The notes beneath the pieces were generated by a model, which worked only from the letters and a program-made list of their open reading frames with translations, ran no database searches and had not been told where the DNA came from. A DNA stretch of 64,000 nucleotides from Deltaproteobacteria bacterium (GTDB lineage: Bacteria > UBA10199 > DSSB01), in assembly GCA_024233625.1 (NCBI GenBank), contig JACKPJ010000001.1, positions 243,945 to 307,944 on the forward strand, read 5' to 3'. The position numbers were made by a program, and so were the translations under genes. Below, one piece after another: positions 6,790 through 15,411 of this stretch. Position 1 is the stretch's first letter, and each line of letters begins with the position of its first letter.

Positions 6790-8142
6790 ATGAACCATCG
6801 AAAACTCTCTTTCGGGCTTTGCGCAAGCCTTCTCCTGGGAAGTCTATTGCCCAGTCCTTTATTGGCTAAAACCACTTCTGTGAAAGAACTTACAGAAGAA
6901 GTTCGCCAGCTAAAAAAAACCGTCGAAAAACTTTCGACCCTCATTGAAACTCAAAATAAACGCATTGAACAATTAGAAAAATCAGGCTCGACTCCTCAAA
7001 CGCCAACTCAAGTCGTGAAGTCAAAACCATCGGAAAACTTGAGCGATGAGCAGAAATCCAGTCAAAAAAACAGCGAGACGGAGGCCGTTGTTTCTTCCCA
7101 AAGTGAAAATGAAACTCCAGCTCAAAACTATGGGCAGATCGGCCCTTGGAAGTACCCCAAAAAAAATAACCTCGCTTATAAACTTCTTCCCGATATTAGC
7201 TTGATTGGAACTTTTACCACGGCTTATTTTTCGGAAGATCCCGGCGAAGTCGGTCATGACCCCAGTCGAACCGGTTTTAACCTGCAAGAAATCGAGATTG
7301 CCTTTCAATCGGTCATCGACCCTTATATTCGAGCCGATGTCTACTTAGCCTTCACTGAAGATCATATCGAAATCGAAGAAGCCTTTCTCACGACGCTTTC
7401 GGCTCTACCCAAAGGTCTGCAATTTCGAGGAGGAAAATTTTGGATGCCTTTTGGCCGGCAAAACCCCAAACATCTTGAGCAATGGGACTTTATCAATGAT
7501 ATGATCATTAACCGTCGTTTACTGGGTGAAGAAGGCTTTAATGAATTTGGTATCGAAGTAAGCTATTTATTCCCCACGCCTTTCTTTTTGCAATTGCAGG
7601 CCGTCATGAGCAATGGCGAAACCGAAACAAATTTTGACGGTGAGCGCAAAGGCGATTTTGCTTACAGCGCTCGACTGAGTGGCTCGGGAAATATTTCACA
7701 AAATACCACTCTGCTTGCCGGAGCTTCAGCAGCCTTTGGCTATAATAATAGCGGGCCTGGAAATGCCACCAATCTCTTTGGAGGCGACTTGCTCCTCAAG
7801 TGGAAACCTTCCACCTATAAAGGCATTCTTTGGCAAAGCGAATATATCTACCGGCGTCGTGAAGTTCCTTTGGGAATGGAAGACGAAGGCGGACTCTATT
7901 CTTACTTATTGGGCAATTGGTCCAGACGCTGGTCAGCAGGCCTGCGTGTGGATTATTTAGGCTTACCTAAAAATGAAGATCGCATTTTTCGAGTTTCTCC
8001 CATGCTAAGTTTTAGGCCTTCGGAATTTTTTCGCCTGAAGCTGCAGTATGATTATACTGATCAAGAAGGCCTGCAGCCCAATCATGCCGCGATGCTGCAA
8101 TGGCAGTTTAATATGGGACCGCATGGAGCCCATCAGTTTTAA
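6790..8142 (+). CDS. outer-membrane porin-like beta-barrel protein of the zinc-uptake cluster
   Basis: A signal peptide (residues 1-26, ending LLAK) precedes a coiled coil (about 30-65, EELTEEVRQLKK-type heptads), a polar linker and a long beta-barrel of about 320 residues with alternating aromatic strands ending in F, the usual C-terminal residue of outer-membrane proteins. The coiled coil plus barrel plan suggests a trimeric porin. Its place directly before znuA suggests passage of zinc across the outer membrane; similar proteins next to znu genes are often annotated as zinc-regulated outer-membrane receptors. AAGGAA precedes the ATG. There is no TonB-box or plug domain that I can see. Confidence 0.7.
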   Translation: MNHRKLSFGLCASLLLGSLLPSPLLAKTTSVKELTEEVRQLKKTVEKLSTLIETQNKRIEQLEKSGSTPQTPTQVVKSKPSENLSDEQKSSQKNSETEAVVSSQSENETPAQNYGQIGPWKYPKKNNLAYKLLPDISLIGTFTTAYFSEDPGEVGHDPSRTGFNLQEIEIAFQSVIDPYIRADVYLAFTEDHIEIEEAFLTTLSALPKGLQFRGGKFWMPFGRQNPKHLEQWDFINDMIINRRLLGEEGFNEFGIEVSYLFPTPFFLQLQAVMSNGETETNFDGERKGDFAYSARLSGSGNISQNTTLLAGASAAFGYNNSGPGNATNLFGGDLLLKWKPSTYKGILWQSEYIYRRREVPLGMEDEGGLYSYLLGNWSRRWSAGLRVDYLGLPKNEDRIFRVSPMLSFRPSEFFRLKLQYDYTDQEGLQPNHAAMLQWQFNMGPHGAHQF

Positions 8143-8225
8143 AGAAAGCAGATGACTCTTTCTTCCTACTTCTTAGACTGAACAAAATGACTGACTTTAA
8201 GAAATATGAATTTACGGAGAAAAAA

Positions 8226-9122
8226 ATGAAAAAATTTTTATTACTACTTATCACCTTAATAACTTTTCCATTCACGGTGCAAGCCAAGCTCAATGTTGTA
8301 GCTAGTATTCCAGAGCTCGCTGCTCTGGCTCAAGCCATTGGAGGCGAACGCATCACTGTAAGCTCGATTGCCAAAGCCAATCAGGACCCTCATTTTTTAG
8401 ATGCCAGGCCTAGTTTTGTTGTGAGCCTCAGCCGAGCAGATTTACTCATTCATGTTGGATTAGGTCTAGAAGTCGGCTGGTTGCCTCCTCTCCTCACTCA
8501 ATCCCGAAATGGAAAAATTCAGCCAGGAAACCCGGGCAATCTGGATGCCTCCACAGGAATTTCTCTTTTAGAAATCGGAGCAGCTCAAGACCGTTCAGGG
8601 GGAGACATTCATCCCATGGGGAATCCCCACTATTGGCTCGACCCAAGAAATAGCTTCATCATTGCTCAAAATATTTCCCAATCGCTGAGTCTGCTGGATG
8701 CTGAAGGCAAAAGTTATTATCAAGAGCGTTTGTCAACTTTTCAAACTCAGCTAAAAAGCAAACTTCAGACATGGAGTTCTCAAATTGAAAAAATGCGCGG
8801 GAAAAAAATTGTCAGCTATCACCGTAGTCTGAACTATTTCACGGCATGGACAGGATTAAATGTCGTTGCTTATATCGAACCCAAGCCAGGCATTCCTCCC
8901 AGCTCTAAACATGTCACTTATTTGCAGCAGCTCATTGGCCAAGAAAAAGTTACTGCAATTTTTGCCGAGAGTTTTTATCCGCATAAGGTGCCCGAGTTTT
9001 TATCTCAAAAAACAAAAGTTCCCCTCATTATTTTTTCTAACTCGAATGACACCCAAGGAGCTGAAGCTTATTTTGCACTTTTTGAAAAACTACTCAAAGA
9101 AATGAATGAAGCCATAAAATGA
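8226..9122 (+). CDS. znuA: zinc/manganese ABC transporter substrate-binding protein (ZnuA/TroA family)
   Basis: This is a periplasmic cluster 9 (SBP_bac_9) binding protein. A signal peptide covers residues 1-20 (MKKFLLLLITLITFPFTVQA). Metal-ligand motifs are the D-P-H near residue 41, the HPMGNPHYWLDP segment, SYHRSLNYF and a late SFYPHKVPE. The chosen ATG has GGAGA 5 nt upstream; an in-frame ATG 13 codons earlier lacks a site. It overlaps the ATPase gene by 4 nt (ATGA), so the genes are co-translated. The long His-rich loop of enteric ZnuA is absent, so manganese or another divalent metal remains possible. Confidence 0.85.
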   Translation: MKKFLLLLITLITFPFTVQAKLNVVASIPELAALAQAIGGERITVSSIAKANQDPHFLDARPSFVVSLSRADLLIHVGLGLEVGWLPPLLTQSRNGKIQPGNPGNLDASTGISLLEIGAAQDRSGGDIHPMGNPHYWLDPRNSFIIAQNISQSLSLLDAEGKSYYQERLSTFQTQLKSKLQTWSSQIEKMRGKKIVSYHRSLNYFTAWTGLNVVAYIEPKPGIPPSSKHVTYLQQLIGQEKVTAIFAESFYPHKVPEFLSQKTKVPLIIFSNSNDTQGAEAYFALFEKLLKEMNEAIK

Positions 9123-9859
9123 AAAACATACTCACTTTAGAAAAACTCCAAATCGGTTATGCCGGTCAAGCACTCTCCAGTCCTTTGGACTTGCAGTTTA
9201 AAGCCGGCACAACATTGGGAATTGTCGGCGGCAACGGTGCTGGAAAGTCCACCTTGCTGCGGACTTTATTGGGACAAGTTCGTCCTATCCAAGGTCGATT
9301 TCAATGGGCCGAAGGAACTCACTTCGGCTATGTTCCCCAAAAAAATGAAATCGATGACTTGTTTCCCTTTTCAGTCCTCGAAGTCCTGCAAATGGGACTC
9401 TATCCGCAAGTTCTCAAATGGGGAAAAGGCACTGAGCCATCCCTAGTGAGAGCTCGAGAAATTTTGCAAAAAATTGAAATGCTCCCTCACGAAAAAAAAT
9501 TATTTCGCGAGCTTTCCGGAGGTCAAAAACAAAGAGTCTTGCTAGGAAGAGCTCTCATGGCACGGCCTCCGGTTTTACTTTTTGACGAACCTTTTAACTC
9601 TTTGGATCATGGCTTTCGACAAAAGTTTTGGAAACTCCTCAAAGAGTGGCAAAGCGAATATCACTTAAGTTTAATCTTAATTGAACATGACATTAACCTC
9701 ATTATTAATCACGTGGACCAAGTGATTCTTTTGGGTCCCCACCAGAGTATCAGTGGAGAAAAGGCAAAAGTTCTTCAGCAAGAAATACTCGAAGGGGTCT
9801 TAGAAACTCCTCTCCATGTGCACCATGAAGATGCTGGCATTCAGATTCATTTTCTATAG
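9119..9859 (+). CDS. znuC: zinc/metal ABC transporter ATP-binding protein
   Basis: The protein is the ATPase subunit of a cluster 9-type metal importer. It has Walker A GGNGAGKST near residues 37-45, the Q-loop in YVPQKNEID, the signature LSGGQKQR, Walker B VLLFDEP and the switch His in LIEHDINLI. At 246 aa it is normal length. It overlaps the binding protein by 4 nt upstream and the permease by 44 nt or less downstream, depending on the permease start. Confidence 0.9.
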   Translation: MKNILTLEKLQIGYAGQALSSPLDLQFKAGTTLGIVGGNGAGKSTLLRTLLGQVRPIQGRFQWAEGTHFGYVPQKNEIDDLFPFSVLEVLQMGLYPQVLKWGKGTEPSLVRAREILQKIEMLPHEKKLFRELSGGQKQRVLLGRALMARPPVLLFDEPFNSLDHGFRQKFWKLLKEWQSEYHLSLILIEHDINLIINHVDQVILLGPHQSISGEKAKVLQQEILEGVLETPLHVHHEDAGIQIHFL

Positions 9860-10763
9860 TATCATTACTCTCGGTTTATTTTTGCTAGGCTATTGGCTGG
9901 CTCCCGAAATGAGCCAAGAGTTTTTACAAAACTGGAAACTCTGGCAAGAACCCCTGCTTGCTGGAATGATTGGCGGTCTGGGCATTGCCCTACTTGGAGT
10001 CTATATTTTGCTTAACCGCGTCGTCTTTTTGAGTTTGGCGATTGCCCAAGGCTCAGGCCTGGGCATCTATTTTGTTTTTTGGGTGGGAAGTTTTTGGGCC
10101 TGGCACGTCGATGAAAGTCTATGGGTTTTTTCGGGTGGACTTTTCTTTGCCATGTTGGCCGCTGCCCTCTTTGCTCTGCTGCGTCGTCGTGAAAGTTTTT
10201 CGGAAAGCAGCCTGCTGGGACTCATCTACGTGATCAGCAGTGGTGCGATGATTTTATTGGGAGACCGCATCACTCAAGCTTCCCATGATATCGAGCATTT
10301 ACTTTTTGGATCGGTGGTAGCCGTTCATCCCAAAGACCTGTATTTTACAATCGCCATCACAGGGTTAATTTTGGTCAGTCATATTTTCTTTCGACGACAA
10401 TTTCTTTACGCCTCAGCGGATCCGACCTTTTTAAAAAGTCGAGGAATGAACACAAGCTTTTGCTTACTCTTGCTTTATGCCCTCTTCACATTAGGAATTA
10501 CCTCGGGTCTTAAAATCATGGGGGCACTTCCCATTTTTGCCATGATTGTCATGCCGGCTTTTATCGCCATCAAACGTGCGCGATCTATCCAGGAAACTTT
10601 TATCATCGCGATGTGGATGGGGGCTTTTATTCCTGTTTTGGGATATTATTATTCTTACCTCTTTGCTTTTCCAACGGGGGCCTGTTTAATTTTGATCGCG
10701 ACACTTTTTCTTTTGCTAAGTATTTTAGAATCCGAAATTAGAAAGGTTTTTCTCAAAAAATAA
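9816..10763 (+). CDS. znuB: zinc/metal ABC transporter permease (ZnuB family)
   Basis: This membrane protein belongs to the ABC-3 permease family, with about eight hydrophobic segments spread through 315 residues and the family's GGLGIALLGVYILLNR and GLKIMGALPIFAMIVMPAF blocks. It completes the importer with ZnuA and ZnuC. The first ATG overlaps znuC by 44 nt; ATGs at 9825 and 9831 are alternatives giving a slightly shorter N-terminus. A strong hairpin 21 nt after the stop probably ends the operon. Confidence 0.87.
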   Translation: MCTMKMLAFRFIFYSIITLGLFLLGYWLAPEMSQEFLQNWKLWQEPLLAGMIGGLGIALLGVYILLNRVVFLSLAIAQGSGLGIYFVFWVGSFWAWHVDESLWVFSGGLFFAMLAAALFALLRRRESFSESSLLGLIYVISSGAMILLGDRITQASHDIEHLLFGSVVAVHPKDLYFTIAITGLILVSHIFFRRQFLYASADPTFLKSRGMNTSFCLLLLYALFTLGITSGLKIMGALPIFAMIVMPAFIAIKRARSIQETFIIAMWMGAFIPVLGYYYSYLFAFPTGACLILIATLFLLLSILESEIRKVFLKK

Positions 10764-10784
10764 TTTGTATCCAATTTTTTTTAG

Positions 10785-10828
10785 ATTGTTTAAATGGTTT
10801 TTTATATGGCAAAAACCATTTAAACAAT
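10785..10828. terminator. 18-bp perfect hairpin ending the znu operon
   Basis: ATTGTTTAAATGGTTTTT pairs perfectly with AAAAACCATTTAAACAAT around an 8-nt loop. It is placed just after znuB and before a convergent gene. The A/T-rich ends would serve termination on either strand. Confidence 0.65.
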
Positions 10829-10868
10829 TTTACTTAAGGAAACCTCCAGAAAGACCCTTGAATCACCC

Positions 10869-10884
10869 TGTATCAAGTGATACA
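10869..10884. repeat. short dyad TGTATCA-AG-TGATACA
   Basis: This 7-bp inverted repeat with a 2-nt centre has the form of a protein-binding site, but it lies between convergent genes with no promoter nearby that I can support. Confidence 0.3.
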
Positions 10885-10923
10885 TTATGATCGAGAGGTA
10901 AGAAGAAAAAAACTATTGGAAAA

Positions 10924-10975
10924 GGGGCATTAAACGGTCTCGTTACCTTCAATTTACTAAACCGTCTAATACCCC
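10924..10975 (-). terminator. terminator of the paaK-like/HPPD-like operon
   Basis: On the minus strand a 15-nt arm beginning at the stop codon of the ligase pairs, with G-T pairs, with a second arm across a 22-nt loop (+ strand arms 10924-10938 and 10961-10975), then CCTTTTCC and a T-rich run follow. The stem covers the last base of the stop codon. Confidence 0.5.
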
Positions 10976-12297
10976 TACGGTTTTTGAATGAAAAGTCGTT
11001 CAGCCTTACCTACACTCCTCGGCAAAGTATATTTAGGAACAATACTCACTTCCACTTGATCGAGTTCTAACTCATGACGAATAGAAGTTTCGACCTGCTT
11101 TTGTAATTCTCGAAGTTGCATTTGATAACCGCTAATATTCGACTCATTGCTTTCGACGATCACTTTGAGTCGGTCCATCGGCTTATCTTCCGAAACTAGC
11201 TGATAATATTCACTCAGCTCATTAAAACGAAAAACGATATGTTCGATATCTGAAGGATAAACTCGTTTTTTCCCTAATATCACACTTTCATCGATGCGCC
11301 CTGTGACTCGCTCAATGCGTTGAAAACTCCGTCCACAGGCACAAGTTCCTGGAACCAAGCGTGTACAATCCCTTGTACGATAACGAACCACTGGAACGGC
11401 CTCTTTGGTTAAACTGGTGAGCACTAACTCCCCAGTTTGACCTGGTGCAACTAATTCCCCTGTCTCAAAATCGACTACCTCCGCTATAAAATGATCTTCA
11501 TAAATATGATGACCGTTTTGATATTGACACTCATGAGCCACACCTGGTCCAATCACCTCACTTAAGCCATAAGTGTCATAAGCTTTAAAGGCCCAGTCTC
11601 TTTCCAAGCGCTCGCGAAGCTCAACTGTCCAAGCTTCTCCACCCATGATGGCAGCAGCAACCGGAAGCTCTTTTAAATCAATGCCACTTTTTTCTGCTTC
11701 TTCTTGAATTGTCGTCGCAAAACTCGGTGTACATAAAAGCATCCCGACATTGAGTTCCTTCAACTCAAAGAGTTGATGAGCTGGACTCAAGGTGTTGGAT
11801 GTCGGCAAGACGGCTGCTCCCAAACGGGCCGCTCCCATGTGAAAGCCTAGGCCTCCTGTCGTAATTCCATAACCAAAAGCGATCTGCACAATGATACCCG
11901 GTTCTAGACCGCTCGCCGCTAATTCTCTCGCAATAAGATCTGCCCAATTGTTTAAATCATTGCGACTATATGCCACCAATGTCGGCTTGCCGGTCGTGCC
12001 CGTCGAAGAATGCAAACCAACGATTTGATCCATGGGCAAAGCAAAAAGTCCGAAGGGATAATTTTTACGCAGATCTTCTTTAGTCGTAAAAGGTAATTTT
12101 CTTAGGTCAGATAACGAGTTAAAAGCTTCAGGGTGAAATCGTTCCTTATCCCATTTATTCCTAAAAAAAGGAACTCGACGATAGCAGTGCTCCAAACTCC
12201 TTTTGAGACGAGCTAATTGAAGCTCTTCCAACTCAGCTCTTGGCATGCACTCGGCTTTTTCATCGAGTATCCTAGGATGTAAAGTGCGTTTCTTCAT
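10975..12297 (-). CDS. paaK: phenylacetate-CoA ligase family AMP-forming ligase
   Basis: This 440-residue adenylate-forming enzyme matches PaaK throughout: the P-loop HSSTGTTGKPT near residue 95, the A5 motif YDTYGLSEVIGPG, the A7-A8 region YRTRDCTRLV with the cysteine pair CACGRSFQRIERVTGR, and the C-terminal lysine segment near SVGKAERLF. PaaK activates phenylacetate or related aromatic acids to CoA thioesters. Its start lies 3 nt after the stop of the HPPD-like dioxygenase, so the two form an operon for an aromatic acid. The true substrate is not evident and no paaABCDE genes are nearby. Confidence 0.85.
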   Translation of the reverse strand: MKKRTLHPRILDEKAECMPRAELEELQLARLKRSLEHCYRRVPFFRNKWDKERFHPEAFNSLSDLRKLPFTTKEDLRKNYPFGLFALPMDQIVGLHSSTGTTGKPTLVAYSRNDLNNWADLIARELAASGLEPGIIVQIAFGYGITTGGLGFHMGAARLGAAVLPTSNTLSPAHQLFELKELNVGMLLCTPSFATTIQEEAEKSGIDLKELPVAAAIMGGEAWTVELRERLERDWAFKAYDTYGLSEVIGPGVAHECQYQNGHHIYEDHFIAEVVDFETGELVAPGQTGELVLTSLTKEAVPVVRYRTRDCTRLVPGTCACGRSFQRIERVTGRIDESVILGKKRVYPSDIEHIVFRFNELSEYYQLVSEDKPMDRLKVIVESNESNISGYQMQLRELQKQVETSIRHELELDQVEVSIVPKYTLPRSVGKAERLFIQKP

Positions 12298-12300
12298 GAA

Positions 12301-13032
12301 TTAACCGTAATAGCTAGGATTCATCTGCTTTTGATAATCAGCTTGTATCTGAGCTTCAAAGGCTTTCTGATACTTCAACGCCGAAGAGTGATGATGTTTT
12401 TCCAACCATGCACTGTATTGCGCATAGGCTTCATAAAGATCATCAATGTTTGCAATATCAAAAGTGTCGAAGATTTCGCCGTGTTTTCCCGGCAATCTTT
12501 GAACTAACTCCACAAAAGTTCCCGCTGGGACCTGAGGAGCCGTAAACAACTGACAGAGACGAGCTCCGTGATCATCTTTATGAATTAAAACATTGGTCAT
12601 GAATTGCCACTTACGGCGCTTGAGCTCGCGATAGACTTCTTCCATGGGAATGTTTGGATCAATATTATAAGCGACGTGTTGAATTCCCTCTCCATAGCGA
12701 ATCACAAATTCGTTGATAGGAGAACCCGGGTCTTCGCTGATAGAAAGTCCCGTCATTGTCTCCCAAGGAAAATTGGGATTCTGCCCACTCGTCAAGGCAA
12801 TGTGAGTCGCAGGATAACGTTGGGTATGCAATCTCACTAACTCTGAAAAGCCCATGATATTCCAACGATCAATAAAATCCGCTTCGTTTCTGACTTTACC
12901 CGCATAGGTTACATGATCGATATGACGAATAGCGTGCGCCACAATGTCATCATGCTTTCTATTGGGCCTTTCAATTTTTGACTTTTTATTTTTTTTATAA
13001 GTCGACAAGTTACTTTCCTTACCCACGTCCAT
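12301..13032 (-). CDS. single-domain 4-hydroxyphenylpyruvate dioxygenase-like (VOC superfamily) protein
   Basis: The central and C-terminal parts resemble the catalytic half of HPPD: IRHIDHVTYAG supplies a first metal histidine, GEGIQHVAYNI a second and FVELVQR the glutamate, the 2-His-1-Glu Fe(II) set. The usual two-domain HPPD is about 350 aa; this 243-residue form has only one VOC module pair and may act on a different aromatic 2-oxo acid. The N-terminal 35 residues are highly charged. GGAGGACAGGAA precedes the ATG. It is the first gene of an operon with the PaaK-like ligase. Confidence 0.68.
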   Translation of the reverse strand: MDVGKESNLSTYKKNKKSKIERPNRKHDDIVAHAIRHIDHVTYAGKVRNEADFIDRWNIMGFSELVRLHTQRYPATHIALTSGQNPNFPWETMTGLSISEDPGSPINEFVIRYGEGIQHVAYNIDPNIPMEEVYRELKRRKWQFMTNVLIHKDDHGARLCQLFTAPQVPAGTFVELVQRLPGKHGEIFDTFDIANIDDLYEAYAQYSAWLEKHHHSSALKYQKAFEAQIQADYQKQMNPSYYG

Positions 13033-13173
13033 TTCCTGTCCTCCCTAAAAATTAAACGTTAGTATTATTTTATTTATTAAATTTTAGTAATTTTTTACCC
13101 AAGGTCTATCATCAGGTTTTTGACCCGATTCGTCAATAGAGGTTTTAGAGGTTAGGAATGAAATATATAGCAA

Positions 13174-13216
13174 GTAAAAAAAGGTCTACCGAAACAAAAG
13201 TTTCAGCAAACCTTTG
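13174..13216 (-). terminator. Rho-independent terminator of the vWA lipoprotein gene
   Basis: On the minus strand CAAAGGT...ACCTTT encloses a second stem GAAAC/GTTTC and is followed by TTTTTTT. It lies 34 nt after the stop of the vWA gene. Confidence 0.6.
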
Positions 13217-13249
13217 ATTGGATATTCATTGGACTATCTTATATATCAA

Positions 13250-14386
13250 CTACTCACAACTCATATCTAGCTGAGCAGAACCCTCTTTTTGAAAGGATTC
13301 ACAGGCAAAACCACATAATTGAATTCTGTCATGATTTTCGTTTGTATAAGTCCAACCGTCTTCCTGGTTGCAATCATGAACTTGACTAAAAGATTCTTCT
13401 CCAATAAAAACTTTTAGACTTCTCTTATCAAGCAAATCGGCATTAAGCTCAACCGAGCAATCTAAAATATCATCAACAATTTCATCCAAGGCATCTTCTA
13501 TATCAAACTGGTTATGTGATTGATAAAATTTTTCCTCTCCAGATTTAGCACGCCCCCCTTGCACAGCTAACTCGTTAAACTTTTGAAAAGGAACCACCGC
13601 ATCGGGTTGTCCATCTTGGTCGACTTCGGTCATCTCTTTGGAAATATCTATTCCCACTATATAAGTAGGAATCTTATCTTCAACAAAAGAATCTTCCGCA
13701 ATATCATGAACAACATCATTATAAACCTCAAAACGCTCAAAGTTATTGACCGCTTCTGAATCACAATTCGCCACACCATCGCTGATAAAGATGACAGCTT
13801 TTTTTGAATGAATATTCGAAGCAAGCAAGGCATACATCGCGTTATCCAGAGCCCTTGCAGCAGGCGTCCCTCCATAAATTTCTTGAGAACCTGAATCAGG
13901 TAAAACTTCTAAAATATCCCCTTCATTTGAACTTGAAGGCAACACCTCCGGATCATCCTCAACAAGACAACCCAACTCACTATACTTTTGCTCTGCCTTT
14001 AATGAGGGGAATAGCTGCAATCCAAAATTCACTTTATCACTATAGTTCTGCAAGGTTTTTTCTAGTGCTCCATGTAAACCATTCCACCGCGTAACCTCCT
14101 CTGTCATGGGATCCAGATCGTGATCCCAAAAATTGTATTGCATGGAACCAGATTTATCCACCACCAGCATAACCTCAGGCTTTGCCGCAACAACCACCCG
14201 AGAGAGCGGTTGACATTGATCACTAGAACTTAAATTGCTAGAACTTAAATCGACCGCTTCCCCACAAGCCAAGCTACTCAGCAAAACCAGTTGGCTTGAA
14301 ATAAAGAGAAATTTTTTAAATTGCCGTTGAATATTTTTTTTAGAATATTTTTTAGACGCAAATATACGCGTTGCCTTTTTAGACAT
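13250..14386 (-). CDS. von Willebrand factor A domain lipoprotein
   Basis: A basic N-terminus and hydrophobic stretch end in LLSSLAC-GE, a lipobox, so this is probably a lipoprotein (Cys near residue 41). The vWA domain spans about 70-310, with a MIDAS of DKSGSM, the GGTPAARAL threonine loop and the FISDGVANCD strand. Several cysteines in the last 100 residues may form disulphides. vWA proteins bind metal and protein partners. Such cysteine-rich vWA lipoproteins are frequent in myxobacteria-like genomes. GGGAGGTGGGG precedes the ATG. It is a single gene with its own terminator. Confidence 0.75.
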   Translation of the reverse strand: MSKKATRIFASKKYSKKNIQRQFKKFLFISSQLVLLSSLACGEAVDLSSSNLSSSDQCQPLSRVVVAAKPEVMLVVDKSGSMQYNFWDHDLDPMTEEVTRWNGLHGALEKTLQNYSDKVNFGLQLFPSLKAEQKYSELGCLVEDDPEVLPSSSNEGDILEVLPDSGSQEIYGGTPAARALDNAMYALLASNIHSKKAVIFISDGVANCDSEAVNNFERFEVYNDVVHDIAEDSFVEDKIPTYIVGIDISKEMTEVDQDGQPDAVVPFQKFNELAVQGGRAKSGEEKFYQSHNQFDIEDALDEIVDDILDCSVELNADLLDKRSLKVFIGEESFSQVHDCNQEDGWTYTNENHDRIQLCGFACESFQKEGSAQLDMSCE

Positions 14387-14697
14387 ACCCCACCTCCCAA
14401 ATTCTTTTAGCCTGTTTTAAAAACTTGCCCAATTAAAACAGGCCTACTGTGTCCTAAGCTAATATTTTAAAGAGTGCCTTGAGCTAAAGTAAAGGGCTTT
14501 TTAAAAATTTGGAAAAATAATGGATCGCTTAAGCCATTCTATTTCTAATATCCAAACATAAATTCACATAAGGCAGAGCTTTCTTGAGTAGACCTCTCTT
14601 TAATTTTTTATTTTTTTATAGATGCTCTTTACGTCAAAGCAAAATCAGCTCACAATTAAAGCATGAGAATATTTTAATCTTAAAAAGGGAGTTAAGT
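14387..14697. other. divergent intergenic region, no gene seen
   Basis: This AT-rich gap separates the vWA gene and a small exported protein transcribed away from each other, so it must hold both promoters. I see no convincing -35/-10 pair, repeat or small gene. An open frame extends upstream of the second gene but lacks a ribosome site. Confidence 0.4.
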
Positions 14698-15237
14698 ATG
14701 GCAAGGATAAAAAAAGCAAACCGCTATATCGTCTATCTGATGGCCTTGTTTGTAGGGGGTGTCTTTACTTTCTTTGGCAAATCCAAACCGACCTGGGCAG
14801 CTAAACAAGTACAAAGTCATAATGCTCAAGTATTTAATCAAGACTTTTTCCAATCCTCCAGGATGAATGGTAAACTGTTTGCCCAAACGGGAGATATTAC
14901 TAGTGATACTACAATTACTAGTGATGGAGGAATTACTAGTGATGGTGGTAGTGGAATTACCGGCCCTGGTACCATTACGGCACCTGTTGATGGTGGTATC
15001 ACTGCACCGGATGAAATCACTATCACTGCACCTTCTACATGGTCAGATGATGCCCTAACTCGAGCGCAAAGCAATCTCAATAGTCAATACACTGTCATGA
15101 TCTCGAATATCTATGACAAAGTCTATCGTGGTGAAACCCTCACGCACGAAGAAATGGCGCTTTTTGTAGGACATGAACAAGAGCAACGGCTTAACGCAAT
15201 GCAAGCTGAACTCGATGCTTTAAAAAGCTCAAGATAA
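14698..15237 (+). CDS. small secreted protein with a repetitive ITSD/ITAP segment
   Basis: The ATG is chosen for the GGGAG site 8 nt upstream and because it puts a signal peptide at the N-terminus (residues 1-36, ending TWAA). Residues of about 66-115 are a low-complexity tract of ITSDGG and ITAP units, rich in Gly, Thr and Ser. The last 65 residues are helical and charged (SNLNSQYTVMISNIYDKVY, EEMALFVGHEQEQR). I do not recognise the family. The repeats suggest a flexible surface or linker role. A terminator follows. Confidence 0.6.
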   Translation: MARIKKANRYIVYLMALFVGGVFTFFGKSKPTWAAKQVQSHNAQVFNQDFFQSSRMNGKLFAQTGDITSDTTITSDGGITSDGGSGITGPGTITAPVDGGITAPDEITITAPSTWSDDALTRAQSNLNSQYTVMISNIYDKVYRGETLTHEEMALFVGHEQEQRLNAMQAELDALKSSR

Positions 15238-15249
15238 AAACAATTTCAT

Positions 15250-15288
15250 TCGGGAAGGTAGGATCATTGTAATTTCCTACCTTTCCGA
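15250..15288 (+). terminator. 14-bp hairpin ending the repetitive secreted protein gene
   Basis: TCGGGAAGGTAGGA pairs with TCCTACCTTTCCGA (one G-T) and is followed by AAAAGTTTCTCC. It lies 12 nt after the stop codon. Confidence 0.6.
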
Positions 15289-15310
15289 AAAGTTTCTCCT
15301 CCTCCTCCTC

Positions 15311-15368
15311 AAGACGGAGTAATACTCCTCATCAAGACGGAGTAAAAGAGAGAATCAAGACGGAGTAA
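15311..15368 (+). repeat. three direct copies of AAGACGGAGTAA (REP family 1)
   Basis: Perfect 12-mers lie at 15311-15322, 15334-15345 and 15357-15368, all in one orientation and spaced 23 nt start to start, two helical turns. They stand directly before the ribosome site of the radical SAM gene. The spacing would suit co-operative protein binding. The same 12-mer recurs through to 43750. Confidence 0.75.
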
Positions 15369-15411
15369 AATAAAGCTAATAAAAACAAAAGCATGGAGGG
15401 TGGCAGAAAAA

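Noticed and set aside
14584..14697. N-terminal extension of the repetitive secreted protein
   Set aside because: The later ATG has GGGAG in the right place and gives a proper signal peptide; the extension does not.
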